Shown here one piece after another: positions 7,910 through 15,919 of a stretch of 64,000 nt of DNA. Origin of the DNA: GSA-30 sp036384435 (lineage in GTDB: Bacteria > Pseudomonadota > Gammaproteobacteria > Xanthomonadales > Rhodanobacteraceae). The stretch's first letter is position 1. Every line of letters begins with the position of its first letter. A program made the translations under genes and the position numbers. Location: contig NZ_DASVMI010000030.1 of the NCBI RefSeq assembly GCF_036384435.1, positions 62,001 to 126,000 on the forward strand. The letters are read 5' to 3'. Under the pieces are notes generated by a model that saw nothing but the letters and a program-made list of their open reading frames with translations, did not search any database and was not told the origin of the DNA.

Positions 7910-8368
7910 ATGCCAACCTACGTTTGTTCGGTTCCTCCCCAGCGTTTGACGAAGGAACAAAAAACGGAAATCGCCACGGCCATCGGCCGCCGCCACAGCG
8001 ACGCGACCGGCGCGCCGGCTTTTTTCGTGCAGGTGGACATCGATGAAAGCCCTACCAAGCTGCGCTTCCTGGGCGGAACGCTCAGCGACGCACACATTTG
8101 GATTCGCGGCGACATTCGCGCTGGCCGCACGGATGCGGTGCGCCAGACGTTGATGCTGAACATCATGAAAGACGTAAGCGCGATCACTGGCGTCAAGGAG
8201 CAGGATATCTGGATCTACCTTTGCAACCTCGTGCCCACCGATATGGTCGAGTTCGGCCGCGTGCTTCCTGTACCAGGCGAAGAACAGGCGTGGTTCGAAA
8301 GTCTCCCTGCCCACTTGCAGGCCTACATGCTCAGCCTGGGCACCACCGGAAAAACATTCAAGCTTTGA
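7910..8368 (+). CDS. Tautomerase family protein, about 152 aa
   Basis: Begins MPTYVCSVPPQRL; Pro after the start methionine is the catalytic base of tautomerases once Met is removed, which fixes the start at 7910. Length (152 aa) and the middle motif EQDIWIYLCNLVPTDMVEFG fit the cis-CaaD/Tautomerase_3-like group with a fused double beta-alpha-beta unit. It probably catalyses keto-enol tautomerisation or a hydratase-type reaction on a small acid; the substrate is not predictable. It is followed after 8 bases by a second tautomerase-like gene, so the two form an operon and possibly a heteromer. Confidence 0.85.
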   Translation: MPTYVCSVPPQRLTKEQKTEIATAIGRRHSDATGAPAFFVQVDIDESPTKLRFLGGTLSDAHIWIRGDIRAGRTDAVRQTLMLNIMKDVSAITGVKEQDIWIYLCNLVPTDMVEFGRVLPVPGEEQAWFESLPAHLQAYMLSLGTTGKTFKL

Positions 8369-8376
8369 GAGGTTTC

Positions 8377-8772
8377 ATGCCGTACTTGCAACTCGATGTA
8401 ACCGGCCATTATCCGGCACCGCTGAAGCAGTCACTGGCCGCGACGATGAGCGAAACCTATGCACGCCTGATGTCGGTGGATATCCGGCGCATCAGCGTCG
8501 CCATCCGCGAACTTGGCGAAGGTGGCGTGTGGCGAATCCCCGAAGCCGGCGCCGAACCGATTCCCGTCTCGGTGATGATGCTCGACATTCGATCCGGACG
8601 CCCGCCCGAACTGAGGATGGAAGTGGCGAGAGCACTATGCGCGCACTGCATCGACATCCTTGGCCTTGAAGAGCATCGACTAAACGTCGAATTCACGCAG
8701 CACTCCGGCGATGAGATGTATCACCCTGCCTTGGGTGGCTACAGTCCGGACTGGACACCCGGCGAGCACTGA
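8377..8772 (+). CDS. Second tautomerase-like protein, 131 aa
   Basis: The product starts MPYLQLDVTGHYPAPLKQSL, again with Pro2 placed as a tautomerase catalytic base. VDIRRISVAIRELGEGGVWR and the final LEEHRLNVEFTQHSGDEMYH resemble 4-oxalocrotonate-tautomerase/MIF-superfamily folds. GAGAGG lies close to the start. It is transcribed with the preceding tautomerase (8-base gap) and ends shortly before a bidirectional terminator. Functional pairing of the two proteins is inferred from the tight spacing. Confidence 0.8.
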   Translation: MPYLQLDVTGHYPAPLKQSLAATMSETYARLMSVDIRRISVAIRELGEGGVWRIPEAGAEPIPVSVMMLDIRSGRPPELRMEVARALCAHCIDILGLEEHRLNVEFTQHSGDEMYHPALGGYSPDWTPGEH

Positions 8773-8845
8773 CGTTGGCAACATCCAAAGCGTGTTGGCT
8801 CACGTCGCTCACACGCTTTGATTGCTCGCCGTGGAATCGCACATT

Positions 8846-8874
8846 AAAAAGCCAGGGGTTTCCGCCGGCTTTTT
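8846..8874. terminator. Bidirectional intrinsic terminator
   Basis: AAAAAGCC (8846-8853) and GGCTTTTT (8867-8874) form a perfect 8-bp stem with A and T tracts on either side. It separates the convergent tautomerase and DJ-1/PfpI genes. Confidence 0.85.
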
Positions 8875-8899
8875 GTTTGGCAAAGTTTGTTGCTGCAGC

Positions 8900-9769
8900 T
8901 TAGCGCTTGATCGCCTTGTTTAACTGCGCCACCAGCGTGTCGCCGAACGCCGGGGCCGACATCGGCTGCTGGCCAGTGATCAGCTCGCGGTCCACGACAA
9001 CGTTGCTGTGCCAGTTGGCCACCGAATCCACGTGCGCACCCGCTTCGGCCAACGCGTTCACCGGGTAGAACTGCACGTTGCCGCCCAGGCCGTTCGGGCC
9101 TTCTAGCTGCTGTTCTTCGCCAGTGGAGAACACCGTCACGCGATAGCCGGCATACGGCCAGTCTTTGGCCAGCGAATTGGCCTTGCCATCGTTGGCGATC
9201 AGCGAAGCGATAAACGCGTTCGGATCATTCAGCGCCGACAACAGCACGATTGGGCCATGGCAGATGATGCCGGTCGGGCGACCCGTTTCATGGAAGCTGA
9301 CCAGGATCTTGCCGAGGTTCTTGTCCTTCAGCAGATCGACCATCGGCGCGTGGCCGCCCGGGATGAACAGGCCAACGTAACCCTGCGTACCTTCGGCAAC
9401 CACCGATGCCAGCGTCTTGGGGCGCTTGAGCTGCTCGATACCCTGGGCATACTTCAGCGCATCGGCGCGGGCCGCGTCGTCGCCGCCGAAAAACATCTTG
9501 TTGTTCGAGTTGGCATCCATCACCGGCTGGTCGCCATTCGGGTTGGCGATAACCGGCTCGTACCCGGCTTCGATCAACTTGCGGTACGGCACGACGAATT
9601 CGTTGAGATAGTAGCCGGTGCTGTACTTCTTGCCTTCGCGCAGATCCAACTCGTGGGCGCTTGACATGACGACGAGCACTTTGCCGCGCGACTGGGCGGA
9701 TACGGTGGGCGGAACGACGATGGCGGTGGCCATGGCCAGTACGGCGGCGCTGAGTTTCATGATGTTCAT
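8900..9769 (-). CDS. Exported DJ-1/PfpI family protein (type 1 glutamine amidotransferase-like)
   Basis: A 289-aa protein with a signal peptide (KLSAAVLAMATAIVVPPTVSA, cleavage near 25-26), so probably periplasmic. The DJ-1/PfpI core has the nucleophile elbow GIICHGPIVLL with C170 and H171, the preceding FIPGGH motif, and an N-terminal acidic residue near E44, as in Hsp31/glyoxalase-III-like members. Likely roles are glutathione-independent glyoxalase, deglycase or chaperone activity. It lies 47 bp downstream of the second SDR on the same strand, probably one operon. The link with nearby SDRs and tautomerases suggests handling of reactive carbonyls; this is inference. Confidence 0.88.
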   Translation of the reverse strand: MNIMKLSAAVLAMATAIVVPPTVSAQSRGKVLVVMSSAHELDLREGKKYSTGYYLNEFVVPYRKLIEAGYEPVIANPNGDQPVMDANSNNKMFFGGDDAARADALKYAQGIEQLKRPKTLASVVAEGTQGYVGLFIPGGHAPMVDLLKDKNLGKILVSFHETGRPTGIICHGPIVLLSALNDPNAFIASLIANDGKANSLAKDWPYAGYRVTVFSTGEEQQLEGPNGLGGNVQFYPVNALAEAGAHVDSVANWHSNVVVDRELITGQQPMSAPAFGDTLVAQLNKAIKR

Positions 9770-9816
9770 GGTAATTTCTCTCTTTGGTTTGAATGGCTAA
9801 ATGATGGGTGGGCGAT

Positions 9817-10626
9817 TTACACCCGAGCTTGGGTGGGTAGTACGTAACGCGGAGCGGGCTTTGCGTTGACGAGCTTTGCGGATAGATCCAGACGGCCAGC
9901 TTCCCAGCGGGACCAGTCGTCGTTGTCGTGAAGCGCGGGAATGGTGATCAGCTCGCCCTGGTCGAGGCCGGCCAGCGCGGCATCGACCAGGTCTTCGGTC
10001 GACATGGTGGAAGCGGCTTGTTTCTGCGACGCGTAGCCGGCGACGTCCCAGAATTCCGTGGCGGTGGCGGCCGGCAATACGGTCTGGATGCGTACGCCCT
10101 TGTCGGCGAGATCTTGATGCAGGCGATGGCCGAAGCTCAGCACGTAGGATTTCGACGCGCTGTAAACGCCGTTCAACTTCTCTGCCGCAATGGCCACAGC
10201 CGAGCTGATGTTGACGATGGTGCCTGCGCCACGTGCAACGAATGCAGGGGCTGCTGCATACGTAAGGCGCGTCAACGCAGTGATGTTGAGCGAGATCATC
10301 GCTTCCATCTCATCGGCATTGCTGTCGAGCACCGATGCCACCGAACCGATACCCGCGTTGTTCACCAGCATGGTGATGTTGCGGTCGGTGCGCAGAATGG
10401 CCTCGATCCTGGCCAGCGCGGCCTTGTCGTTGAGGTCGGCGGGAATCGCCAGCACCGTGCGGCCCGTTTCGGCGGTGATCTGGCGGTCCAGGGTATTAAG
10501 CCGCTGCTCGTTGCGGGCGACCAGGATCAGGTCGTAACCGCGCCTGGCGAGGCGATCGGCATACACAGCGCCGATCCCGGTGGAAGCGCCGGTAACCAGC
10601 GCAGTACCTTTCGTGGAGTGAGTCAT
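9817..10626 (-). CDS. SDR family NAD(P)-dependent oxidoreductase, paralogue 2
   Basis: A 269-aa classical SDR: GTALVTGASTGIGAVYADRL at the N-terminus, VNNAGIGS, ISSAVAIAAEKLNGVYSASK with the catalytic Ser-Tyr-Lys, and a C-terminal DQGELITIPAL block. It is clearly a duplicate of the SDR at 6969-7769, on the opposite strand. The second 21-bp box lies about 85 bp upstream of its start, so control by the GlxA-type regulator is plausible. It is transcribed towards the exported DJ-1/PfpI gene. Confidence 0.92.
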   Translation of the reverse strand: MTHSTKGTALVTGASTGIGAVYADRLARRGYDLILVARNEQRLNTLDRQITAETGRTVLAIPADLNDKAALARIEAILRTDRNITMLVNNAGIGSVASVLDSNADEMEAMISLNITALTRLTYAAAPAFVARGAGTIVNISSAVAIAAEKLNGVYSASKSYVLSFGHRLHQDLADKGVRIQTVLPAATATEFWDVAGYASQKQAASTMSTEDLVDAALAGLDQGELITIPALHDNDDWSRWEAGRLDLSAKLVNAKPAPRYVLPTQARV

Positions 10627-10710
10627 GTCGTTTCTCTCTTCAGTTTGGCCCGACAGGGCGTCGGTGCTTGAGCTGAATTCTGAGAACGGCGGGCAATATC
10701 CTCAATGTCG

Positions 10711-10731
10711 CATATGCAATGATTTAGGACA
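10711..10731 (+). promoter_or_regulatory. 21-bp box, copy 2
   Basis: Contains CATATGCAATGATTTAGG followed by ACA, 20 of 21 bases identical to 5837-5857. It sits in the 346-bp gap between the minus-strand SDR and the plus-strand NTF2-like gene, and could serve either. Nothing else stands out in the gap. Confidence 0.5.
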
Positions 10732-10973
10732 TGACGGAGTTCGAGGGTTAGCGGTGTGCCCGGCCATCATCCGACCCGGTGCCCCGCACTGTGCGCATAT
10801 CACTGCCGCGGCAGATCACACCCGGCAGCCAATCGCGAACCGCGCTCGAACGCACGCAGACGCGGCGGCGACGGTATGGAAAGCCAATCCAAGCACGCCT
10901 CGGCAAAACACTACTGACACATCCAGACACACGTGCGACCTACGCTGGCTCCGTTCCCAAGGAGCCATAAACC

Positions 10974-11345
10974 ATGCAGCAGATATCCATCGAGGCGTTG
11001 CCCGACGTTGTACGCAGTCATGTCGAAGCCATCAACCAGCGTCATCTCGACGCACTCATGGCAACGCTTGCACCCGATGCGCTCATTAATGACGCCAAGC
11101 GGGAATTCCTTGGCCATGCCGCGATTCGCGCCTGGGCACGCGAAGAAATCATCGGTGCCAGCGTCACGTTGGGCATCGAGAAGGCTTATGCGCAATCGGG
11201 CAACGCGATCGCTCGTTTTCGCGTGGATGGCGATTTCGACAAGTCGAAACTGCCGGATCCATTCGTGCTGACCTACTACTTTACGATCCGCAGCGACCTG
11301 ATCACTCAGTTGATCATCGTGCACAACGGCAAGAACGCATCGTAA
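10974..11345 (+). CDS. NTF2-like/SnoaL-like family protein
   Basis: A 123-aa protein of the nuclear-transport-factor-2 fold. Typical features are the N-terminal helix VRSHVEAINQRHLDALMATL, GHAAIRAWAREEI, and a beta-rich end, DPFVLTYYFTIRSDLITQL. Members are small isomerases, hydratases or ligand-binding proteins with a conical pocket; no catalytic set is obvious. It lies downstream of the second 21-bp box and near SDR and DJ-1 genes, so it may join the same redox cluster. AAGGAG lies 5-10 bases before the start. Confidence 0.75.
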   Translation: MQQISIEALPDVVRSHVEAINQRHLDALMATLAPDALINDAKREFLGHAAIRAWAREEIIGASVTLGIEKAYAQSGNAIARFRVDGDFDKSKLPDPFVLTYYFTIRSDLITQLIIVHNGKNAS

Positions 11346-11440
11346 TGGCGAATCAGAAACGAGCCCCAAGAGCGCACTGACCGGACAGGAGCGGCAACGT
11401 TCCCGTGGCCGCTCCCGCTAGGCGAAAGATCGCAGGCGTT

Positions 11441-11638
11441 TCAAGGCGCGGCCATGGACAGCTCAACACTGCGGATCGGCACGCTCGCCAGTCCTTGCGG
11501 CAACAACATCCGCGCAGTCGCGATGAGGTTCAGATACTCGCGCCGCAGTTTGATCTTGCCGTTTTCCATCACCAGCTTGGTGACGTCATCCTGCACGTAC
11601 AGGCGATGCTGCAAGGTCGAAAGCGTGTTTTCGCCGCG
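11441..11638 (-). pseudogene. C-terminal gene remnant, family not recognised
   Basis: Between an in-frame stop at 11639-11641 and TGA at 11441-11443 the minus strand has about 65 codons with GC-rich third positions, ending LASVPIRSVELSMAAP. The middle reads VTKLVMENGKIKLRREYLNL. There is no plausible ATG start. It looks like the 3' end of a degraded gene rather than a functional one. The rest of 11346-11681 shows nothing else. Confidence 0.35.
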
Positions 11639-11681
11639 TCAGGGCGGCGGAATCTCGCGCCATTGCCTCGCATGCAAGCAG

Positions 11682-12356
11682 TCACATCGATTCCTTGATG
11701 CCACGACGCATTAGCACGGCATTCACTGGATAGCTGGTGAAAAAACCCGCGACCATTGCCCACTGCATGGCAAACCAGAATTCGACATGCCCAGCCGAGG
11801 ACGGTCCACCGAGAACGCGCGGATAAAGCCAAAGCTGCACTATGGCCATCGCCCCAAACATGCCTCCCTGCCAGGCGAGCAGAGAAGCGATATCGGCGCG
11901 AAGCGCTGCCTTGAAGCCATCCCACGGCGAAAGATGCCGCATTGGAACAATGGCGAAATACTGGAAAGCGATGCCGAAGCCGAAGGCGAGTAAGGTGTCG
12001 AGAATCCAGGTGGCGAAGAGCTTCCCGTCGAACAGCCAGTGCCAGCCGAAGGCAACTGCCACACCAGGAGCACCGAGCACGAGATATTCGGCCAGTACGT
12101 CGCCAAGCGTGCACCCGCTTCCGCAATGCAACGTTCCCTTGGCCACGCTTGCCCAACGTGGCTGCTTCTCCGTAGTGCGGCCATATCGGACGAAGAACCA
12201 CACGATCCAAACCGATCCGAAGAGAGCGCAGACTGGCCAGACAACGTTCATCACCCGCATGCGTAAGGGGTGCCTGACGAGATAAATCGACAGGCCCAGG
12301 GCACTAAGGCCGCTGAGGGCGAGGCTTATCAGGCATAGAAGATGAAACGCAGCCAT
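11682..12356 (-). CDS. DUF4396 domain membrane protein
   Basis: A 224-aa integral membrane protein with about six hydrophobic helices. The signature is LHCGSGCTLGDVLAEY in the middle, followed by FGWHWLFDGKLFATWILD and a C-terminal AMVAGFFTSYPVNAVLMRRG. This Cys/His pattern is characteristic of DUF4396 proteins, whose function is unknown; Cys and His in the membrane hint at metal binding. The ATG at 12356 is preferred over an upstream in-frame codon because the hydrophobic helix begins right after it. It is a single gene. Confidence 0.8.
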   Translation of the reverse strand: MAAFHLLCLISLALSGLSALGLSIYLVRHPLRMRVMNVVWPVCALFGSVWIVWFFVRYGRTTEKQPRWASVAKGTLHCGSGCTLGDVLAEYLVLGAPGVAVAFGWHWLFDGKLFATWILDTLLAFGFGIAFQYFAIVPMRHLSPWDGFKAALRADIASLLAWQGGMFGAMAIVQLWLYPRVLGGPSSAGHVEFWFAMQWAMVAGFFTSYPVNAVLMRRGIKESM

Positions 12357-12636
12357 GGCGACATTCTCGCGGCTGCCATGTGCAGGCGATGCAGAGTAGA
12401 GCAGCAAGCTGCGTTCACATCGATAACATGCGAAAACGACACTGACGTCGCTGGTATGCGATTGTTAGGCCGGTCAAGGAAAAGCCGCTCAATTGATCGT
12501 GAGTATCAGTCATCTTCAGAGGCAACGCGCCAATTGAGTGGGTGGCATGTCGAGCGTGAACGTTGGTGGCAACGCCACCACGTGCTCATAGACGCTATGG
12601 CATTGCGCAGAGCGGCCCTATTCGCAGCGATCAAGA

Positions 12637-13059
12637 TCAGAGCGCTGATCGACGCCGATGAACGAATCCATGCACAAGCATGCCTGCGATCATGGCGCCT
12701 GCGAAGACGAGCGCGAAGGGCTGGCCCGTTCCAAGCAGTGCGATGGCAGGGCCTGGGCAGACCCCAGCCAATCCCCAACCCACACCGAATATCGCCGCGC
12801 CAGCGATCAGGTTCCGGTCGATCGTGCGGTGGGTTGGAACATGCAGCGACGCGGCAAGCAGGGGCTTTTCGCGGGCACGCATCCATCGGTAGGCCGCGGC
12901 GGAGGGGATCAGCGCGCCAACCATGACCAGCGCCAGGGCAGGGTCCCAAGTGCCAGTGACGTCGAGGAAGGCAAGCACGCGCGCCGGGTTGGCCATGTCG
13001 GAAACGAGCAGTCCGAATCCGAATAACGCGCCGCAGAGGAATGCAGCCAGCCGGATCAT
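12637..13059 (-). CDS. YeeE/YedE family membrane protein, second half (DUF6691-like)
   Basis: A 140-aa protein with four membrane helices, beginning MIRLAAFLCGALFGFGLLVS. The conserved DMANPARVLAFLDVTG and GVGWGLAGVCPGPAI blocks are those of split YeeE/YedE (sulfur-transport) proteins. It overlaps the first half by four bases (ATGA), so translation is coupled. Together the two halves equal one full YeeE-like channel, thought to carry thiosulfate or other sulfur species. It is third in the operon with the MBL-fold persulfide dioxygenase-like gene. Confidence 0.88.
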   Translation of the reverse strand: MIRLAAFLCGALFGFGLLVSDMANPARVLAFLDVTGTWDPALALVMVGALIPSAAAYRWMRAREKPLLAASLHVPTHRTIDRNLIAGAAIFGVGWGLAGVCPGPAIALLGTGQPFALVFAGAMIAGMLVHGFVHRRRSAL

Positions 13060-13496
13060 GGCGCACCCCCGGTAACCATTCGCATCAGGGCGACCGTGGC
13101 CATGCCCATCAGCATGAACACGAGGGTGGCCACCATGGATCGTGGCGAAGCCCTGCTCAAGCCACACACGCCATGTCCGCTGGTGCATCCAGCGCCCAGA
13201 CGTGTTCCGTAGCCGACCAGCAACCCCGCTGCCACAAGCTCCATCGCACCGTTGACGGAGAGAGGCGGCAGTGGAATGGGCTTGATCTGAAGTGCCAAGC
13301 CTGATGCCACGGCAAGTCCAGCCAGGAACAGCGCAGCGATACCTCGTCCGTCGCCTTCCGACAGGCCTAGGGTCTTGGCAAGCAGACCGGAGACGCCAGC
13401 GATGCGTCCGGCAAGAACCAGGTAGGCCCCGGCAGCCGTGCCGATCATCACACCGCCTAGGAGCGGCCAATACCACGCCAAGGGGTGCAGGGTCAT
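13056..13496 (-). CDS. YeeE/YedE family membrane protein, first half
   Basis: A 146-aa protein starting MTLHPLAWYWPLLGGVMIG, with membrane helices and the family motif GAGCTSGHGVCGLSRASPRS, whose cysteine is thought to relay sulfur species. It is coupled to the downstream half by a 4-base overlap, and its start overlaps the end of the MBL gene by 4 bases. The arrangement (MBL dioxygenase plus two YeeE/YedE halves) matches sulfide-detoxification operons described with bigR in Xylella and Agrobacterium. Confidence 0.9.
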   Translation of the reverse strand: MTLHPLAWYWPLLGGVMIGTAAGAYLVLAGRIAGVSGLLAKTLGLSEGDGRGIAALFLAGLAVASGLALQIKPIPLPPLSVNGAMELVAAGLLVGYGTRLGAGCTSGHGVCGLSRASPRSMVATLVFMLMGMATVALMRMVTGGAP

Positions 13497-14434
13497 AGCA
13501 AGTCCACCGGCAGCTTGAGGTAGCGCACGCCGTTGTCGTCGGGCTCGGGCAGGTGGCCGGCGCGCATGTTGACTTGTACTGATGGCAGGATGAGGCGAGG
13601 CATGGGGAGCGCGGCATCCCGTGCTTCCCGCATCTCCACGAACATCGCTTCGGTCACGCCGTCGTGTACGTGCACGTTGGACGCCCTTTCGGCGCCGATG
13701 GTGGTTTCCCATGCGAAATGATCGCGGCCGGTGGCCTTGTAGTCATGGCATAGGAAAACCCGGGCATGATCCGGTAGCGCCAGCAGGCGGTGGATCGAGC
13801 GATATAGTTGGCGTGCCGAACCACCAGGGAAATCGCAACGGGCGGTGCCATAGTCCGGCATAAAGAGGGTGTCGCCGGGAAACACCGCGTCTCCGATCAC
13901 ATAGGCCAGACATGCTGGGGTATGGCCCGGCACGTGTAGCGCTATCGCCTCTAGATTCCCGATGTTGAAGGTGGCGCCATCAGCGAAAAGACGATCGAAC
14001 TGGCTGCCATCCCGTTTGAAGTCGGCACCGGCATGGAAGACCTTGCCAAAGGTGTCCTGCACAGCAGTGATGTGCTCGCCGATAGCTAACGTGCCGCCCA
14101 CCTGCTCTTGCAGCCATGGGGCCGCCGAGAGATGGTCGGCATGCGCATGGGTTTCCAGCAGCCACTGGACGTTCAGGCCTTCCTCGCGCACATACCGCAC
14201 CAGTGCCGAGGCAGAGTCTGTGGAGGTGCGTCCCGCGGCCATGTCGAAGTCAAGCACGCTATCGATAATGGCGCATGCGGACGAAGCAGGATCGCGTACT
14301 ACATGGGTGGCCGTGAAAGTGACCGGATCGAAGAAGGTCTGCACATGAGGCGAAAATGCAGGGTTGGCGTGCGCCTTGAGGACGATGCCAGAAGCCCACT
14401 CCAAGGAGACATCTGCAGCTACGGACGGGTTCAC
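13493..14434 (-). CDS. blh: MBL-fold persulfide dioxygenase-like protein (Blh/ETHE1 type)
   Basis: A 313-aa metallo-beta-lactamase-fold protein. The metal motif THAHADHLSAAPW gives H96, H98, D100 and H101; HVPGHTPACLAYV and PGDTLFMPDYGTARCDFPGG follow as in ETHE1-type enzymes, which bind one iron and oxidise glutathione persulfide to sulfite. It lacks the N-terminal domain of the longest Blh forms. It is the first gene of an operon with two YeeE/YedE halves and is divergent from a BigR-type repressor. The symbol follows the bigR-blh arrangement and is tentative. Confidence 0.9.
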   Translation of the reverse strand: MNPSVAADVSLEWASGIVLKAHANPAFSPHVQTFFDPVTFTATHVVRDPASSACAIIDSVLDFDMAAGRTSTDSASALVRYVREEGLNVQWLLETHAHADHLSAAPWLQEQVGGTLAIGEHITAVQDTFGKVFHAGADFKRDGSQFDRLFADGATFNIGNLEAIALHVPGHTPACLAYVIGDAVFPGDTLFMPDYGTARCDFPGGSARQLYRSIHRLLALPDHARVFLCHDYKATGRDHFAWETTIGAERASNVHVHDGVTEAMFVEMREARDAALPMPRLILPSVQVNMRAGHLPEPDDNGVRYLKLPVDLL

Positions 14435-14467
14435 GGCACGCTCCGCGTCGGTTGGATGGCGAGATAA

Positions 14468-14492
14468 TTACATGATTTATGAAAGTATGCAA
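14468..14492. promoter_or_regulatory. Candidate operator between the sulfide operon and bigR
   Basis: TTACAT (14468-14473) and ATGCAA (14487-14492) are near-complementary half sites separated by 13 AT-rich bases. They lie in the short divergent region where a BigR-type repressor would act. The site is weakly conserved and inferred from position. Confidence 0.35.
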
Positions 14493-14560
14493 CTATTGAA
14501 TTCGTGGTAGGTTGCACCGAAGCCGCTCGCGGCGCTTTTCCCGCAAAATCCAAGGTGTCC

Positions 14561-14908
14561 ATGGCGTCCCTGCCCGCTACCAGCCCCTCGTTCACCCCGG
14601 CCGACCTTGCCGTCATGAAAGCGCGCGTGCCTGAAGTTTCCGAGTTGCTGCGCTTTATGGCCACGCCATCGCGCCTGCTGCTGCTGTGCCAGCTCGCCCA
14701 GGGGGAAATGACAGTGGGCGGCCTGGAGGAAGCGACCGGGATCCGCCAGCCAGCACTCTCCCAGCAATTGGCCGAGCTGCGTCAACGACAGCTGGTCGCT
14801 ACCCGACGCGAATCGAGGTCGATCATCTATCGCATGGCGGACTCGCGCGTCGCAGCTTTGCTTACCGCGATGCATGGGATCTTCTGTATGGATGCTGCAT
14901 CGCCTTAA
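14561..14908 (+). CDS. bigR: ArsR-family persulfide-responsive repressor (BigR/SqrR-like)
   Basis: A winged-helix regulator. The ATG at 14561 (AAGG just before it) gives 115 aa, the usual BigR length; a GTG at 14504 in the same frame is a less likely start. The HTH reads EATGIRQPALSQQLAELRQR. Two cysteines, C43 (LLLLCQLAQ) and C109 (GIFCMD), match the C42/C108-type pair that forms a disulfide or polysulfide link in BigR and SqrR, relieving repression. It is divergent from the persulfide dioxygenase/YeeE operon, the expected target. Confidence 0.9.
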   Translation: MASLPATSPSFTPADLAVMKARVPEVSELLRFMATPSRLLLLCQLAQGEMTVGGLEEATGIRQPALSQQLAELRQRQLVATRRESRSIIYRMADSRVAALLTAMHGIFCMDAASP

Positions 14909-15177
14909 AGCGATCCAGCAACTTGGCTTGATGTGCCGCGGCGATCTCGACGTTCCTTGGTGGCAGGCTGACACAAGAGAAGTGGCTTGCTTGACGGACT
15001 TCCGGTTTGCGCCGCAAAAATACAAACAGAATCCATGCCGCAATGGGCCGCTTGAAGCCGAGAGTTATCGCCGCGCAATGCAAGCCAAGCCATTGCATTC
15101 CAACTTGACGCCTGGCCAAGTGGCACCACAGAATCCTGAATTAACCTCCTCATAAAGTCTGTGGATAGCCAAGCCTT

Positions 15178-15624
15178 ATGAAGCATGCTCCACCCGGCTA
15201 CGAATGTCCGTTCTGCGGCATTGCCGAGACGCTTCCTTCGCCGGCTTCGGAGTCTGCCGTCGTGCTCGTGGAGACCAACGTTTACGCCCTGATTCCCACG
15301 CTCTGCTACGCCGGCATCAAGGGGAATTGCCTGGTGATTCCTCGACGACACTACGAAAACGTGCTGGATATGCCGGATGACCTTGGCAGCGATTTCTTTC
15401 GCGCCACGCGTCGCCTGGCGCAGGCCATGCTGACCGCCTTCGGGTGCAACGGCATTTCCACTCGCCAACATAACGGCCCAGCTGGCAACCAGGATGTGTG
15501 GCATTACCACCTCCATGTGTTTCCTCGTTATGCCAAAGACGATCTGTACGCCAGACCCAAGGCTCCATACACCGTGGAAGAACGCATGGAACTGGCAGCT
15601 ACTCTCCGGGCGGCCTTGCAGTAA
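15178..15624 (+). CDS. HIT family protein
   Basis: A 148-aa histidine-triad protein. The catalytic run is DVWHYHLHVFPR, with H109, H111 and H113. The N-terminal CPFCGI (C10/C13) is the zinc-knuckle half common in bacterial HIT hydrolases, and TRQHNGPAGNQ supplies the conserved asparagine. Such enzymes cleave nucleoside phosphoramidates, AppppA or similar dinucleotides. It is a single gene between bigR and an SDR; the gap 14909-15177 shows no other feature. Confidence 0.9.
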   Translation: MKHAPPGYECPFCGIAETLPSPASESAVVLVETNVYALIPTLCYAGIKGNCLVIPRRHYENVLDMPDDLGSDFFRATRRLAQAMLTAFGCNGISTRQHNGPAGNQDVWHYHLHVFPRYAKDDLYARPKAPYTVEERMELAATLRAALQ

Positions 15625-15877
15625 CACGCGCTCTGCTTGCGAGCAGATCGACTTGCACGCGCCGTAGTGGCACCGTCATGGCAATCCATGCAAGCCAATG
15701 CTTTAAAATATTGCGTTACGTTCGAACAAAACGGTATGCCGGTGGTACCGATCACACTACGGGCATGGCACTCGGCCCGGCCTTGCATCGTGGTGCACAC
15801 GCGGCTGCTTCTATCGTAGATGCGATGCGTCACAGGTAAGACGATTCAACGGATCTCGCATTCACGTAACGACAAGA
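15625..15877. other. Intergenic, no gene supported
   Basis: Around 250 bases with only short frames lacking ribosome sites. No repeat or RNA gene is recognised. Confidence 0.4.
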
Positions 15878-15915
15878 AAATCGGGCTGCTGGCAATGGAT
15901 ATGCCAGCAGCCGAT
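15878..15915 (-). terminator. Intrinsic terminator of the SDR gene
   Basis: GGCTGCTGGCA (15884-15894) and TGCCAGCAGCC (15902-15912) form an 11-bp perfect stem. On the minus strand it is followed by CGATTTTC, directly after the SDR stop. Confidence 0.8.
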
Positions 15916-15919
15916 TGAT

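Noticed and set aside
15528..15833. Minus-strand frame with CMDCHD, recalling a c-type haem site
   Set aside because: CxxCH occurs once by chance; no signal peptide, and the frame overlaps the HIT gene antisense.
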